The notes beneath the pieces are model-generated. The model was not told the DNA's origin and ran no database searches. It saw nothing but the letters and a program-made list of their open reading frames with translations. Source: Shewanella aestuarii (lineage in GTDB: Bacteria; Pseudomonadota; Gammaproteobacteria; Enterobacterales; Shewanellaceae). Taken from it: DNA of 64,000 nt. The stretch is taken from positions 1 through 64,000 of the forward strand of contig NZ_BMOT01000004.1 in NCBI RefSeq assembly GCF_014647215.1. Direction: 5' to 3'. Each line of letters starts with the position of its first letter. Within the stretch, counting starts at the first letter, position 1. This document shows, one piece after another, positions 8,029 to 17,093 of the stretch. A program made the translations under genes and the position numbers.

Positions 8029-9753
8029 TTACATAGGTTCAATATGCTCAACCATCAGTTGAACCGTTTGATTGCCTCTAAACTCATTGACATCTAACTT
8101 ATAAACCACCCGAGCTTGTTTAATAGTCGCATCGGGCCAAGTTTGCATATCTACATTAAACGCAATGGCATCTAACATTAATTGACCGCACTCAGTTTCC
8201 AGTAATAGTTTAAGATGTTTTTCACCTACAATACGTTGCTGAACCACATTGAAAAAACCATCAAATAGAGGCTCTTCAAATGATTGCCCCCAAGGCCCGG
8301 CATTGCGCAGCATAAAGGCGGTATCTAATGTCATGTTAGCCGCAACTAACTCACCATCGGACATTAACTCTCCAGTAAGTTGCTCGTAGTCTAAAATGTC
8401 TCGCACAACATCATCATAAACGTGTTTAAATGTTGCTAAGGCATCAGCCTTTAATGTTAATCCCGCCGCCATTGCATGGCCACCAAACTTAATGATCATT
8501 CCTGGGTGCAAGGTATTAATCCGTTCTAATAAATCCCGCATGTGCAGCCCTTTAATCGACCGTGCAGAGCCTTTTACTTCTCCGTTTCCAGCATCAGCAA
8601 ACGCAATGACTGGGCGATGATATCTGTCTTTGATGCGTGATGCTAAAATGCCAATAACGCCTTGATGCCAATCCGGCTGAAATAAGGCTAATCCCCAAGG
8701 CAATGTGGCCTCATCCAGCGCAATGGTTTGTAAACTTTTTAATGCTTCTTGTTGCATGCTAGCTTCAATATCACGTCGGTCTTGATTTAAACCATCTAAT
8801 TCAGCCGCCATTCTCCTTGCACGCATGATGTCATCACACAATAGCGTTTCTACACCTAACGCCATTTCATCAAGACGCCCGGCTGCATTTAACCTAGGAC
8901 CAACCGCAAAACCGAAGTCGGCAGCGACAATTTTACAAGGATCTCGCTTGGCCACTTCTAATAACGCGGTTATCCCTGGACGACATCGTCCTGCGCGCAC
9001 GCGTTGAAGTCCAGCCTGAACCAAAATGCGATTGTTGGGATCTAAAGAAACCACGTCAGCCACTGTCCCTAAGGCGACAATATCTAACAGTACAGCTAAA
9101 TTAGGCTGCTCGATACCTTGTAATGCGTACCAATTACGCTGACGCAGCTCCGCTCGAATGGCGGTCATTAAATAAAACGCCACTCCCACTCCAGCAATAG
9201 ATTTACTGGCAAATTCACATTCTGGTTGATTAGGATTGACGATCGCATCGGCATTGGGCAAGGTTTGTCCGGGTAAGTGATGGTCGGTAACCACCACTTG
9301 CATACCGCAGGCCTTTGCCGCGTTCACCCCGTCAATAGATGAAATACCATTATCGACTGTGATAAGCAGTTGTGCATGTTTACTGTGTGCTACAGCAACA
9401 ATTTCAGGGCTTAAACCATAACCATAATCAAAGCGGTTAGGAATAAGATAATCAACCCGCGTTGCGCCCATCATCCTTAATGCAAGTAAACACACGCTAG
9501 TTGAAGTTGCACCATCGGCATCAAAATCCCCAACGATCAGGATCTGTTTTTGGCTTTGCATCGCATCGGCAACAATTTTAGCGGCAATGTCTAACCCTTT
9601 CATCGTATCCGGACGTAACAATCTTGCGAGGACTAACTCACAATCATCCTGTCCCACCCCACGCCGTGCATACAACTGTTTCAATAGCGGTGGTAAGGAA
9701 GATGGTAAATGCGAGTCATCGACTTGAGGACGACGAATAATGTTCTGCGACAA
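8029..9753 (-). CDS. recJ: Single-stranded-DNA-specific exonuclease RecJ
   Basis: A cytoplasmic 5'-3' ssDNA exonuclease used in recombination (RecFOR path) and mismatch repair. DHH-superfamily metal motifs are present in order: DFDADG (76-81), D134 in ITVDNG and DHH (157-159). The DHHA1-like part near residues 400-430 contains a GGHAMAAG motif. Length 574 compares with 577 in E. coli. It belongs to the conserved xerD-dsbC-recJ order, but a strong terminator separates it from dsbC, so it probably has its own promoter just upstream. Confidence 0.97.
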   Translation of the reverse strand: MSQNIIRRPQVDDSHLPSSLPPLLKQLYARRGVGQDDCELVLARLLRPDTMKGLDIAAKIVADAMQSQKQILIVGDFDADGATSTSVCLLALRMMGATRVDYLIPNRFDYGYGLSPEIVAVAHSKHAQLLITVDNGISSIDGVNAAKACGMQVVVTDHHLPGQTLPNADAIVNPNQPECEFASKSIAGVGVAFYLMTAIRAELRQRNWYALQGIEQPNLAVLLDIVALGTVADVVSLDPNNRILVQAGLQRVRAGRCRPGITALLEVAKRDPCKIVAADFGFAVGPRLNAAGRLDEMALGVETLLCDDIMRARRMAAELDGLNQDRRDIEASMQQEALKSLQTIALDEATLPWGLALFQPDWHQGVIGILASRIKDRYHRPVIAFADAGNGEVKGSARSIKGLHMRDLLERINTLHPGMIIKFGGHAMAAGLTLKADALATFKHVYDDVVRDILDYEQLTGELMSDGELVAANMTLDTAFMLRNAGPWGQSFEEPLFDGFFNVVQQRIVGEKHLKLLLETECGQLMLDAIAFNVDMQTWPDATIKQARVVYKLDVNEFRGNQTVQLMVEHIEPM

Positions 9754-9803
9754 AGCGAATCCTAGATCCTATGAGGATGATTTAAAGTTAAATATTGAAT
9801 AAG

Positions 9804-9831
9804 AAAAAGGTGAGCCTGTGCTCACCTTTTT
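9804..9831 (-). terminator. Terminator between dsbC and recJ
   Basis: AAAAAGGTGAGC (9804-9815) and GCTCACCTTTTT (9820-9831) form a perfect 12-bp stem around CTGT, with a T run on the minus strand. It ends dsbC transcription before recJ. Confidence 0.88.
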
Positions 9832-9838
9832 TAGCTTA

Positions 9839-10561
9839 CTATCTAGATTCGATAGTCTGCAATAAATTTTCTGGTGGTTGATAGCCAGGTATCATAGTGC
9901 CATCTTCCAGTATCATTGCTGGCGTGCCATTAATACCAAAAGACATACCTAAGCGATACTGCTTAGAGATATCAATATCACATGAAGCCGCTTTAATATT
10001 CTTACCCGCTTTAGCATCTGTCATGGCTTGTAATGGATCTTTGGCACACCATACAGCTTGCATTTCATCCGCATTAGCTGAAGGTATACCGGCACGAGGA
10101 TAAGCTAAGTAGCGCACAGTGATGCCTAAGTCATTATATTCTGACATTTGATTATGTAATTTACGACAGTAACCACAATCCACATCGGTAAATACGGTTA
10201 TGACATGCTTTTCGTTTTTAGCTTTATACACCAACATGTCTTTTTCAAACGGCTTAAGCATCTCGATACGAGGACCCGCTAATGCCGCTTCCGTTAAGTT
10301 TTTCATGCGGTTATTTAAATCATAAACATTACCATGAATCAACTTAGAGCCATCTTCGGTGATATACAGTACACCACGGTCTGTCAGCACTTGCTGTAAA
10401 CCACTAATTGGTGAGGGCTGAATTGTAGTGACCTCAACGCCTAACATATCGGATATTTTTTGTTTCAATTCACTGTTTTTGTTGTCAGTGTCAGAGGTTG
10501 CTTGTGACATTGCTGGCACAAGTAAACTGGCTACAAGAATGAATGCTTTTGATAACTTCAT
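9839..10561 (-). CDS. dsbC: Periplasmic thiol:disulfide isomerase DsbC
   Basis: A periplasmic, homodimeric disulfide isomerase that reshuffles wrong disulfides. It has a signal peptide (1-21, ending SQA), an N-terminal dimerisation domain, and a thioredoxin-fold domain with active site C129-G-Y-C132. C172 and C194 match the structural disulfide of the family. Length 240 is typical. The gene follows xerD in the same direction with a gap of about 120 bases. Confidence 0.95.
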   Translation of the reverse strand: MKLSKAFILVASLLVPAMSQATSDTDNKNSELKQKISDMLGVEVTTIQPSPISGLQQVLTDRGVLYITEDGSKLIHGNVYDLNNRMKNLTEAALAGPRIEMLKPFEKDMLVYKAKNEKHVITVFTDVDCGYCRKLHNQMSEYNDLGITVRYLAYPRAGIPSANADEMQAVWCAKDPLQAMTDAKAGKNIKAASCDIDISKQYRLGMSFGINGTPAMILEDGTMIPGYQPPENLLQTIESR

Positions 10562-10684
10562 GATGATTCCTAATTACACGGGTTACATAACTAGACCCGA
10601 CTTTAAGTGCAAAACTTACAGATTTACGCCTATTAACGCAACTATGAGATAGGCTTTTTAATGTAACCAAAACTATCTAGCGCA

Positions 10685-11590
10685 TTAACCTCTTGGATGG
10701 TGCTGCTGATGTAACAGTTGTAACCTTGCTTTGGCTACATGGGTGTATATTTGTGTGGTCGATAAATCACTGTGTCCTAGTAATAGCTGCACAACTCTTA
10801 GGTCTGCACCATGGTTTAATAAATGAGTCGCAAATGCGTGCCTTAAAGTGTGTGGTGACAAGTGCACACTGATCCCAGATCTTGAAGCATATAACTTAAT
10901 TCGATGCCAAAATGTTTGCCGAGTCATCATCTGAGCACGTTTAGAGGGGAATAACACATCTGACTGTTTCATGTGCAGCAACTCTGGTCGGGCTGTTTTC
11001 AAGTATTGCTCAATTTCATCAATTGCCTGCTCGCCTAAAGGCACTAACCTTTCTTTACCGCCCTTACCCATGACTCTTATCACCCCCTGGCGTAAACTAA
11101 TTTGATCCATGGTTAAGCTCACTAGCTCTGTCACCCTAAGCCCTGTTGCATATAACAGCTCTAACATGGCTTTATCACGACACTCAACAGGATCATCATG
11201 ATTAGGCTCACTAAGCAATGTATCAACTTGGGCTTCAGATAACGCATCTGGTAGTTTTCTTGCCAGTTTTGGTGATTTAATTAATGCCGTAGGATCAACA
11301 CTTATACGTTTAGTGATCACTAAAAATCCATAAAAACGCCTGAGGCTGCTCATTAATCTTGCCGTACTGGTTTTGGCATACTTTTGTTCAAAACGATAAG
11401 CGAGGTAATCTTTTAGCAACAAACCATCGGCCTCAAGTAATGAGGAGTTTTGGCTAAGAACAAAACGTTCAAAATGAGCTAAATCGGTGCGATAAGAGGC
11501 TAAGGTGTTATCACTTAGCCCTTTAGTTGACCATAAATCATCAAGGAATTGATCAATCATTGGATGTGAAGAATAGTCAGTAGAATTCAA
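10685..11590 (-). CDS. xerD: Site-specific tyrosine recombinase XerD
   Basis: Acts with XerC at dif to resolve chromosome dimers. The SAM-like N-terminal core-binding domain (about 10-95) precedes the catalytic domain, which has the full set R152, K176, H247, R250, H273 and nucleophile Y282. Assignment to XerD rather than XerC rests on the xerD-dsbC-recJ context. Length 301 is close to E. coli XerD (298). Confidence 0.94.
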   Translation of the reverse strand: MNSTDYSSHPMIDQFLDDLWSTKGLSDNTLASYRTDLAHFERFVLSQNSSLLEADGLLLKDYLAYRFEQKYAKTSTARLMSSLRRFYGFLVITKRISVDPTALIKSPKLARKLPDALSEAQVDTLLSEPNHDDPVECRDKAMLELLYATGLRVTELVSLTMDQISLRQGVIRVMGKGGKERLVPLGEQAIDEIEQYLKTARPELLHMKQSDVLFPSKRAQMMTRQTFWHRIKLYASRSGISVHLSPHTLRHAFATHLLNHGADLRVVQLLLGHSDLSTTQIYTHVAKARLQLLHQQHHPRG

Positions 11591-11677
11591 GTCATACTCA
11601 ATTTAACACGCTGGACATACTGGCTGTAGACTAGCATATCCAACGGTTTAAGATCAGCTCACTTAGCATTAAAACCA

Positions 11678-13009
11678 TTAGGCAACTGAGTGAGGTTGAG
11701 CCATTTTAGGTAAGAATAAACACACTATCGTTACGATAGCTGTTGGTAATAGCCATGCCATACCTTCTGCGTGCAAAGGTAAAAAGTTAAACGCAGACAT
11801 ATCGACACCGGCTGTTTTTAAGCCATCAAGAATACCAAAAGCTAAGGCGATACTGAGCACAAGTCGTTGTGAAAACGCTGGACGCGCAAACTTAGGTGTA
11901 ATCAAAGTAATTAATACGAGTGCAATCGCCACAGGATAAATCGTCATTAGCACAGGAATACTGATAGAGATCAATTGTGATAATCCAACGTTAGCCACGG
12001 TTGCACAAACCACACTAAAAAAGATCACAAAATGTTGATATGAAATTTTCGGTAGTAACTCATTAAAAAACTCAGAACACGCTGTTACTAGACCAATTGC
12101 AGTGGTTAAACACGCTAAGCCAACAACAGCCGACAGCATAATAATGCCCAACAGGCCAAAGTGATGGTCAACATAGTTGGTTAAAATAGCTCCGCCATTA
12201 GATGCACCTGTTGCTAAATCTCCCGCTGAAGCACCAAGAAAGAACAGTGAAATATAGACAAAGGCTAAGCCGGATGCTGCAATGATTGCTGCGCGGATAA
12301 GATATTTAGTTTGATCAGCCGCATTTTCAATACCTTTTTTACGCAGTAAATCAATAATTAACATACCAAACATAATCGACGCCAGAGTATCCATGGTGTT
12401 ATAGCCTTCAATAATCCCCTTTGATAAAGGGCTAGATAGGTATTCACCAGAAGGCGCGCCAATATCTGAACCAGATAAAAACAATACACTCATTGCCAAT
12501 GCGACTAACAATGAAATTAAAATAGGCGTTAATACCTTACCGACGTTGTCTAATAGCTTTCCAGGGAATAATGACATTAACATTACTATAGAAAAAAACA
12601 CTAAGGTAAAGATGAGCTGGGCAATATTGACTGACTGGCCCGCAATCATCACAACCGCATCAGGGTTAGCAATAAATGGACGAGCACCAATTTCAAATGC
12701 AACTAAACTGGTTCTTGGCGCGGCGAACGCTGGGCCAATAATGATATAAATGGCAATCGCCAATGCAGTCGCCGCAAAAGGGGGTAAATAAGCCATAATC
12801 TTGCCGTTAGCTTTAGCTACTGCAATTAAGCCTATCAGCGGCATACCCACAGCGGTTAACAGAAAACCCAGCATGGCAAGCGACATATTTTCACCAGCTA
12901 AAAAGCCAGCAAAAGGGGGGAAAATCAGGTTTCCTGCGCCTAAAAAGAAAGCAAAAGCCATAAATCCTAGGCCAAAGGTATCGGTAATCGATAATTTAGT
13001 TGTTTGCAC
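11678..13009 (-). CDS. brnQ: Branched-chain amino acid carrier BrnQ
   Basis: An inner-membrane LIVCS-family symporter for leucine, isoleucine and valine. The 443-residue chain has about 12 hydrophobic segments and the family's N-terminal GFMAFAFFLGAGNLIFPP signature (about residues 15-32). It begins with GTG, with a weak GAG-type ribosome site. The preceding 450 bases of AT-rich DNA leave room for amino-acid-responsive control, but I could not identify a specific operator. Confidence 0.93.
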   Translation of the reverse strand: MQTTKLSITDTFGLGFMAFAFFLGAGNLIFPPFAGFLAGENMSLAMLGFLLTAVGMPLIGLIAVAKANGKIMAYLPPFAATALAIAIYIIIGPAFAAPRTSLVAFEIGARPFIANPDAVVMIAGQSVNIAQLIFTLVFFSIVMLMSLFPGKLLDNVGKVLTPILISLLVALAMSVLFLSGSDIGAPSGEYLSSPLSKGIIEGYNTMDTLASIMFGMLIIDLLRKKGIENAADQTKYLIRAAIIAASGLAFVYISLFFLGASAGDLATGASNGGAILTNYVDHHFGLLGIIMLSAVVGLACLTTAIGLVTACSEFFNELLPKISYQHFVIFFSVVCATVANVGLSQLISISIPVLMTIYPVAIALVLITLITPKFARPAFSQRLVLSIALAFGILDGLKTAGVDMSAFNFLPLHAEGMAWLLPTAIVTIVCLFLPKMAQPHSVA

Positions 13010-13456
13010 TATGAGGTCTCATTTTATTGTATTTGTTTTTACCAACTTAAGTGATCAAATTCGATTTAGCTACTGCTAATCTATAACAAAACCCAAGTCG
13101 TAAAATTATATTTACACCTTAATCATCTAAAACCTACTCAAATAGGAATATAAAAAGCACTATTTTGGTACGATTATTTGTTCCATTACAGGTAAAAGCC
13201 CTTAAAACAAATAGAACCGCTGTTTTACTATGATTAAACAGGCAGAAACTAATATCAAAGAACACGGCAGTACACAATAGCAGAGCAGGATAAAGCGAAA
13301 ATTTACATTTTTATGCTTAAACAACTCCCAAAATCAATAAACATAAGACAAACAGACAACAAATGACGTTAACAAAATTTAACAACTCAGCAATTAGAAT
13401 CTAACCGTACAGCGCTCCCTATATTGATTGGCACAGTTAATCTAGAATGACACAAA
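13010..13456. other. Divergent AT-rich intergenic region between brnQ and trmN6
   Basis: About 450 bases with no open frame of note on either strand. It must hold the brnQ promoter on the minus strand. The trmN6 promoter lies at its right end. Confidence 0.5.
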
Positions 13457-13484
13457 TTAACAAAGCTCAATATTTTGCTACAAT
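13457..13484 (+). promoter_or_regulatory. Probable trmN6 promoter
   Basis: TTAACA (13457-13462), a 16-base spacer and TACAAT (13479-13484). Transcription would begin near 13490, which argues against the TTG at 13491 as start codon and for the ATG at 13515. Confidence 0.55.
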
Positions 13485-13514
13485 GCCCACTTGTTTCCCA
13501 TATCCGTAAAACGC

Positions 13515-14240
13515 ATGCCATTTACATTTAAACAATTCCATATTGATGACAGCCACTGTGGTATGTCGGTAAGCACCGATGGCGTATTATTAGGAGCATG
13601 GGCACCACTAGCTGCAGCTAGAAACATTTTGGATATTGGCGCAGGCAGTGGATTATTGAGTTTAATGGCAGCTCAGCGCTCCCATTTCGATGCTAAGGTA
13701 ACCGCAATAGAGCTTGACTCGGCCGCTGTTGATGACTGCCAAGCAAATATTGCAGACAGTCCATGGCCAGAAAAAGTCACTCTGCTACACACTAGTATTC
13801 AAAATTACTGCTTATCATTTATTCAACAGTCGCAAACACATTATGACCACATAATTTGCAACCCGCCCTACTTTACCACTGGGCCACAAACGCAAAATAT
13901 CGCCAGAGCCACAGCAAGGCATACCAATCAACTCAGCTTTATTGAATTACTCAGCGCGATTGCGCAGCTGTTAGATGAACGCGGTACGGCAAGCCTAATT
14001 ATTCCCATTCAAAGTTTGACAGAGTTTCAACTGGCGTTGGCGCAAACCCCTTTGTATATAAGTGAATATGTCGCCGTTAGTAGCGTTGAGGGAAAAGTTG
14101 AAAATCGTTTATTATTGGCACTAAAACAGGGCGAAGTCTCGGTGCCAATTATCGTCAGTCAGATGTTTATTCGCAATAAACAGGGGCACTACTCATCCAA
14201 AATGATAGATTTATGCCGAGATTTCTACTTAAAACTTTAG
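13515..14240 (+). CDS. trmN6: tRNA1(Val) (adenine(37)-N6)-methyltransferase
   Basis: A YfiC-family Rossmann-fold methyltransferase that makes m6A37 in tRNA-Val(UAC). SAM motif I DIGAGSG lies at 40-46 and the N6-adenine methylase motif NPPY at 116-119. The expected N-terminal segment FxFKQFxIxxxxCGMxVxTDG is present. Start ATG 13515 gives 241 residues, normal for the family. srmB follows in the same direction after 55 bases, as is common in this order of bacteria. Confidence 0.92.
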   Translation: MPFTFKQFHIDDSHCGMSVSTDGVLLGAWAPLAAARNILDIGAGSGLLSLMAAQRSHFDAKVTAIELDSAAVDDCQANIADSPWPEKVTLLHTSIQNYCLSFIQQSQTHYDHIICNPPYFTTGPQTQNIARATARHTNQLSFIELLSAIAQLLDERGTASLIIPIQSLTEFQLALAQTPLYISEYVAVSSVEGKVENRLLLALKQGEVSVPIIVSQMFIRNKQGHYSSKMIDLCRDFYLKL

Positions 14241-14295
14241 CCTATGTGATTCGTCAGTTATAATGCTCGGCTACTTTTAAGCGAGACCCACGCGC

Positions 14296-15519
14296 ATGTT
14301 ATTTGAAGATTTCGATTTAGACCCAAGGTTATTAGATTCGTTGAAAGCCATGGGCCATAAAAGCCCAACCACAGTCCAGCAAGAAGCTATTCCGATGGCG
14401 ATGGAGCAACGGGATATTCTTGCGCGTGCACCAACAGGAACAGGCAAAACGGCCAGTTTCTTATTACCCGCATTACAACACCTTATTGACTTTCCACGTC
14501 GCTTTGAAGGTCAAGCACGTATATTGGTGCTTACCCCAACGCGTGAGCTTGCTAGCCAGATCCATCGTTACGCTTGTCATTTAGCAACGGACTTGGAGCT
14601 CGATATCGCCATAATTACCGGTGGTGTACCTTACGGTCCTCAAGAAGAAGCGCTTGCAGGTAATGTGGATATTTTAATCGCCACTCCGGGTCGATTAATG
14701 GAATACCTAGACAAAAGAAAATTCGATGCAACTGAAGTCGATATTCTGATTATTGATGAAGCTGACCGTATGCTTGATATGGGTTTCTCATCTGTCGTTC
14801 AAGCAATTGCGATTGAGGCACAAGGTCGCAAACAGAACATGTTATTCTCTGCCACGTTAGAGGGCAGCGGTGTAGAACGTTTTGCTCGTGATCTGTTAAA
14901 AGATCCTATTACTATCGATGTAGAAGCGCCGCGCAGCGAAAAAGCTAAGATACATCAATGGGCACATTTAGCCGATGATAAAGATCATAAGTTTGCCTTA
15001 CTCTGCAATATTTTAAGACAAGAGCAAGTTAAACGAACCATAGTGTTTGTTAAAACCCGTGAAGTGGTTGCAAGCCTTGAAGGCTTATTGTTAAAAGCCA
15101 ATATCCCTTGTGCCTTTATGCGTGGCGACATGGAGCAGAAAAAACGTTTTCAGGCGTTAGGTCGTTTTACTAAAGGCGAAGTCAATGTGTTGCTAGCTAC
15201 CGATGTTGCCGCTCGCGGTATCGACGTAGATGATATTACCCATGTCATTAACTATGACATGCCACGCTCGGCTGACACCTATGTTCACCGTATTGGCCGT
15301 ACAGGTCGTGCAGGCGCTAAAGGTACGGCGATTTCTTTAGTTGAAGCACACGACATTCGTATTGTAGGCAAAATTGAGCGCTATATTGAGCAACCGTTAA
15401 AGCGTCGCGTGATTGAAGAACTCCGCCCTAAGCATAAAGAAGCCAAGGTGCCAGGAAAGAAAAAAGCCAATGCAAAAGACGCAAAAAAACCGTCTAAAAA
15501 GTTTAAGAAAAAGAAATAA
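14296..15519 (+). CDS. srmB: DEAD-box RNA helicase SrmB
   Basis: An ATP-dependent RNA helicase acting early in 50S subunit assembly. All family motifs are seen: Walker A APTGTGKT (45-52), PTRELA, DEAD (154-157), SAT, ARGID and HRIGRTGR, then a very Lys-rich C-terminal tail (about 375-407) fit for RNA binding. Assignment to SrmB rather than RhlE/RhlB rests on the short basic tail and the trmN6 neighbour. A terminator follows. Confidence 0.9.
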   Translation: MLFEDFDLDPRLLDSLKAMGHKSPTTVQQEAIPMAMEQRDILARAPTGTGKTASFLLPALQHLIDFPRRFEGQARILVLTPTRELASQIHRYACHLATDLELDIAIITGGVPYGPQEEALAGNVDILIATPGRLMEYLDKRKFDATEVDILIIDEADRMLDMGFSSVVQAIAIEAQGRKQNMLFSATLEGSGVERFARDLLKDPITIDVEAPRSEKAKIHQWAHLADDKDHKFALLCNILRQEQVKRTIVFVKTREVVASLEGLLLKANIPCAFMRGDMEQKKRFQALGRFTKGEVNVLLATDVAARGIDVDDITHVINYDMPRSADTYVHRIGRTGRAGAKGTAISLVEAHDIRIVGKIERYIEQPLKRRVIEELRPKHKEAKVPGKKKANAKDAKKPSKKFKKKK

Positions 15520-15556
15520 GCCACTCTTATTACTCTTTTAGTTAAATGTTAATCTA

Positions 15557-15582
15557 GCGAACCTCATCAGGTTCGCTTTTTT
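15557..15582 (+). terminator. srmB terminator
   Basis: GCGAACC (15557-15563) and GGTTCGC (15570-15576) are followed by TTTTTT (15577-15582). Confidence 0.85.
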
Positions 15583-15890
15583 ATACCCAGCTCATTCCAT
15601 TTTCAGCACTCTTATTAAAACTAGCCCAGTTTATATTCACTTATAAAATGATTCTCCCGCTGAAATTCAACACGATTAAGTTCTCATCTCACAAGATCAC
15701 GAACAATCAACAATGTAACAAGCTTGATACACTTTATTTACTTAAAGCTGTTTAGGTAAAGCTGAAATTCTGCTAGTTTAGGCATAATACTGATAAGCAT
15801 AAAAAAAGCAGTTAATTGATTGATGATAAAAACAACAATTACGACTTGTTAATAGCCTCAATCACAATTCAGCATGGATACGCAAAAAGA
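15583..15890. other. Upstream region of the RND efflux operon
   Basis: About 300 AT-rich bases. They must contain the promoter of the efflux genes, but I see no strong hexamer pair or operator. An in-frame TTG at 15816 could extend the next gene but would place 25 polar residues before its membrane anchor. Confidence 0.4.
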
Positions 15891-17093
15891 ATGATAACTA
15901 TTTTAAGAAGACTTTCTCCACTTTTTATCCTGATTGTATTTATTGGACTCGCTATGCTGCTAATGGGTACGCAAGAAACTCCCGAGCAGAAAGAAGAAGC
16001 AGCGATTCTGACAATTGTGGATGTAATGACAGTTGAGCAACAAACAGTGTCGTTAAACTTACCGTCATATGGTGTTGTTAACCCAAAATATAAAACTCAA
16101 TTAGTCACCGAGGTCCAAGGACGTTTACAAAGTATCTCGACTAACTTTGTGGCAGGTGGCATGGTTAAAAAAGGCGAACAACTGGCCTTAATCGAACCCT
16201 CTGATTATGAAGCAGACTTAATGCAAGCTGAGGCGAATGTCGCCCAGGCTACTGCAATGCTTAACGAAGAGATTGCCCGCGGTGAAGTGGCGAAGATTGA
16301 GTTTAAAGACTTTGATAAAGGCGTTGCACCAGAACTAGGTTTACGTATTCCTCAACTCAAAAAAGAGCAGGCTAATGTTAAATCGGCACAAGCAGGACTA
16401 GCAAGAGCAAAGCGCAATCTTGAACGCACTGTAATTCGAGCCCCTTTTGACGGCATCATCAAGGCAAGAAAAGTAGATTTAGGTCAATACGTTACTTTAG
16501 GTACTAACTTAGGCGAGCTTTATGATACCAATATCGCTGAAGTTCGCTTACCGCTTACCAATAGCGATTTAGCTTACTTAGAGTCAATCGATAACCCCGA
16601 TACTCAAGTAACCTTAAATGCATCACTTGCTGGCCAAGATATCTCTTGGGAAGGCAATATTATCCGCAGTGAAAATGTCATCGATGAGCAAAACCGTATG
16701 GTGTATTTAGTTGCGGAGGTAACCGACCCTTACCTACTTCAAGCTCGCAGCATGAACAAACTACCATTGAAATACGGCAGTTTTGTTACCGCTGTGATTA
16801 AAGGTCGCACTGTCACGGGCATCGTTTCACTGCCACGCCATGTGGTTCGAAATGATCAAGTTGCCATCGTTAAAGCTGACAATACCATTGAAATGCGTTC
16901 AGTGAATATTGTCAAAAGTGATATCGACAAAGTGTATATCAAAGATAGCTTTACCGATGGGGAACGTATTTCAACCACCAATGTGGTTAATTTATCTGAT
17001 GGCCAAAAAGTAAAAATTTTAGGTGAAGGTGAACAACCTAGCCCTGCTGATGATGTGTCCGATGATGAAATCAGCCCAGCAGGAGTCGAATAA
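15891..17093 (+). CDS. RND efflux periplasmic adaptor (membrane fusion) protein
   Basis: A HlyD/AcrA-type adaptor linking the RND pump to an outer-membrane channel. From ATG 15891 it has an N-terminal hydrophobic anchor (about 8-25). Then follow the lipoyl half-motif around EQLALIEPSDYEADLMQAE, an alpha-helical hairpin rich in Ala/Glu/Lys, the second lipoyl half (IRAPFDGIIKARKVDLGQYV), and beta-barrel and membrane-proximal domains. Length is 400. Its TAA overlaps the ATG of the permease by one base, so the two are translationally coupled. No outer-membrane factor is encoded nearby; the pump presumably borrows a TolC-like channel. Confidence 0.85.
   Translation: MITILRRLSPLFILIVFIGLAMLLMGTQETPEQKEEAAILTIVDVMTVEQQTVSLNLPSYGVVNPKYKTQLVTEVQGRLQSISTNFVAGGMVKKGEQLALIEPSDYEADLMQAEANVAQATAMLNEEIARGEVAKIEFKDFDKGVAPELGLRIPQLKKEQANVKSAQAGLARAKRNLERTVIRAPFDGIIKARKVDLGQYVTLGTNLGELYDTNIAEVRLPLTNSDLAYLESIDNPDTQVTLNASLAGQDISWEGNIIRSENVIDEQNRMVYLVAEVTDPYLLQARSMNKLPLKYGSFVTAVIKGRTVTGIVSLPRHVVRNDQVAIVKADNTIEMRSVNIVKSDIDKVYIKDSFTDGERISTTNVVNLSDGQKVKILGEGEQPSPADDVSDDEISPAGVE

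Noticed and set aside
13010..13456. A riboswitch or attenuator for brnQ
   Set aside because: No convincing stem series, leader peptide with clustered Leu/Ile/Val codons, or terminator was found.
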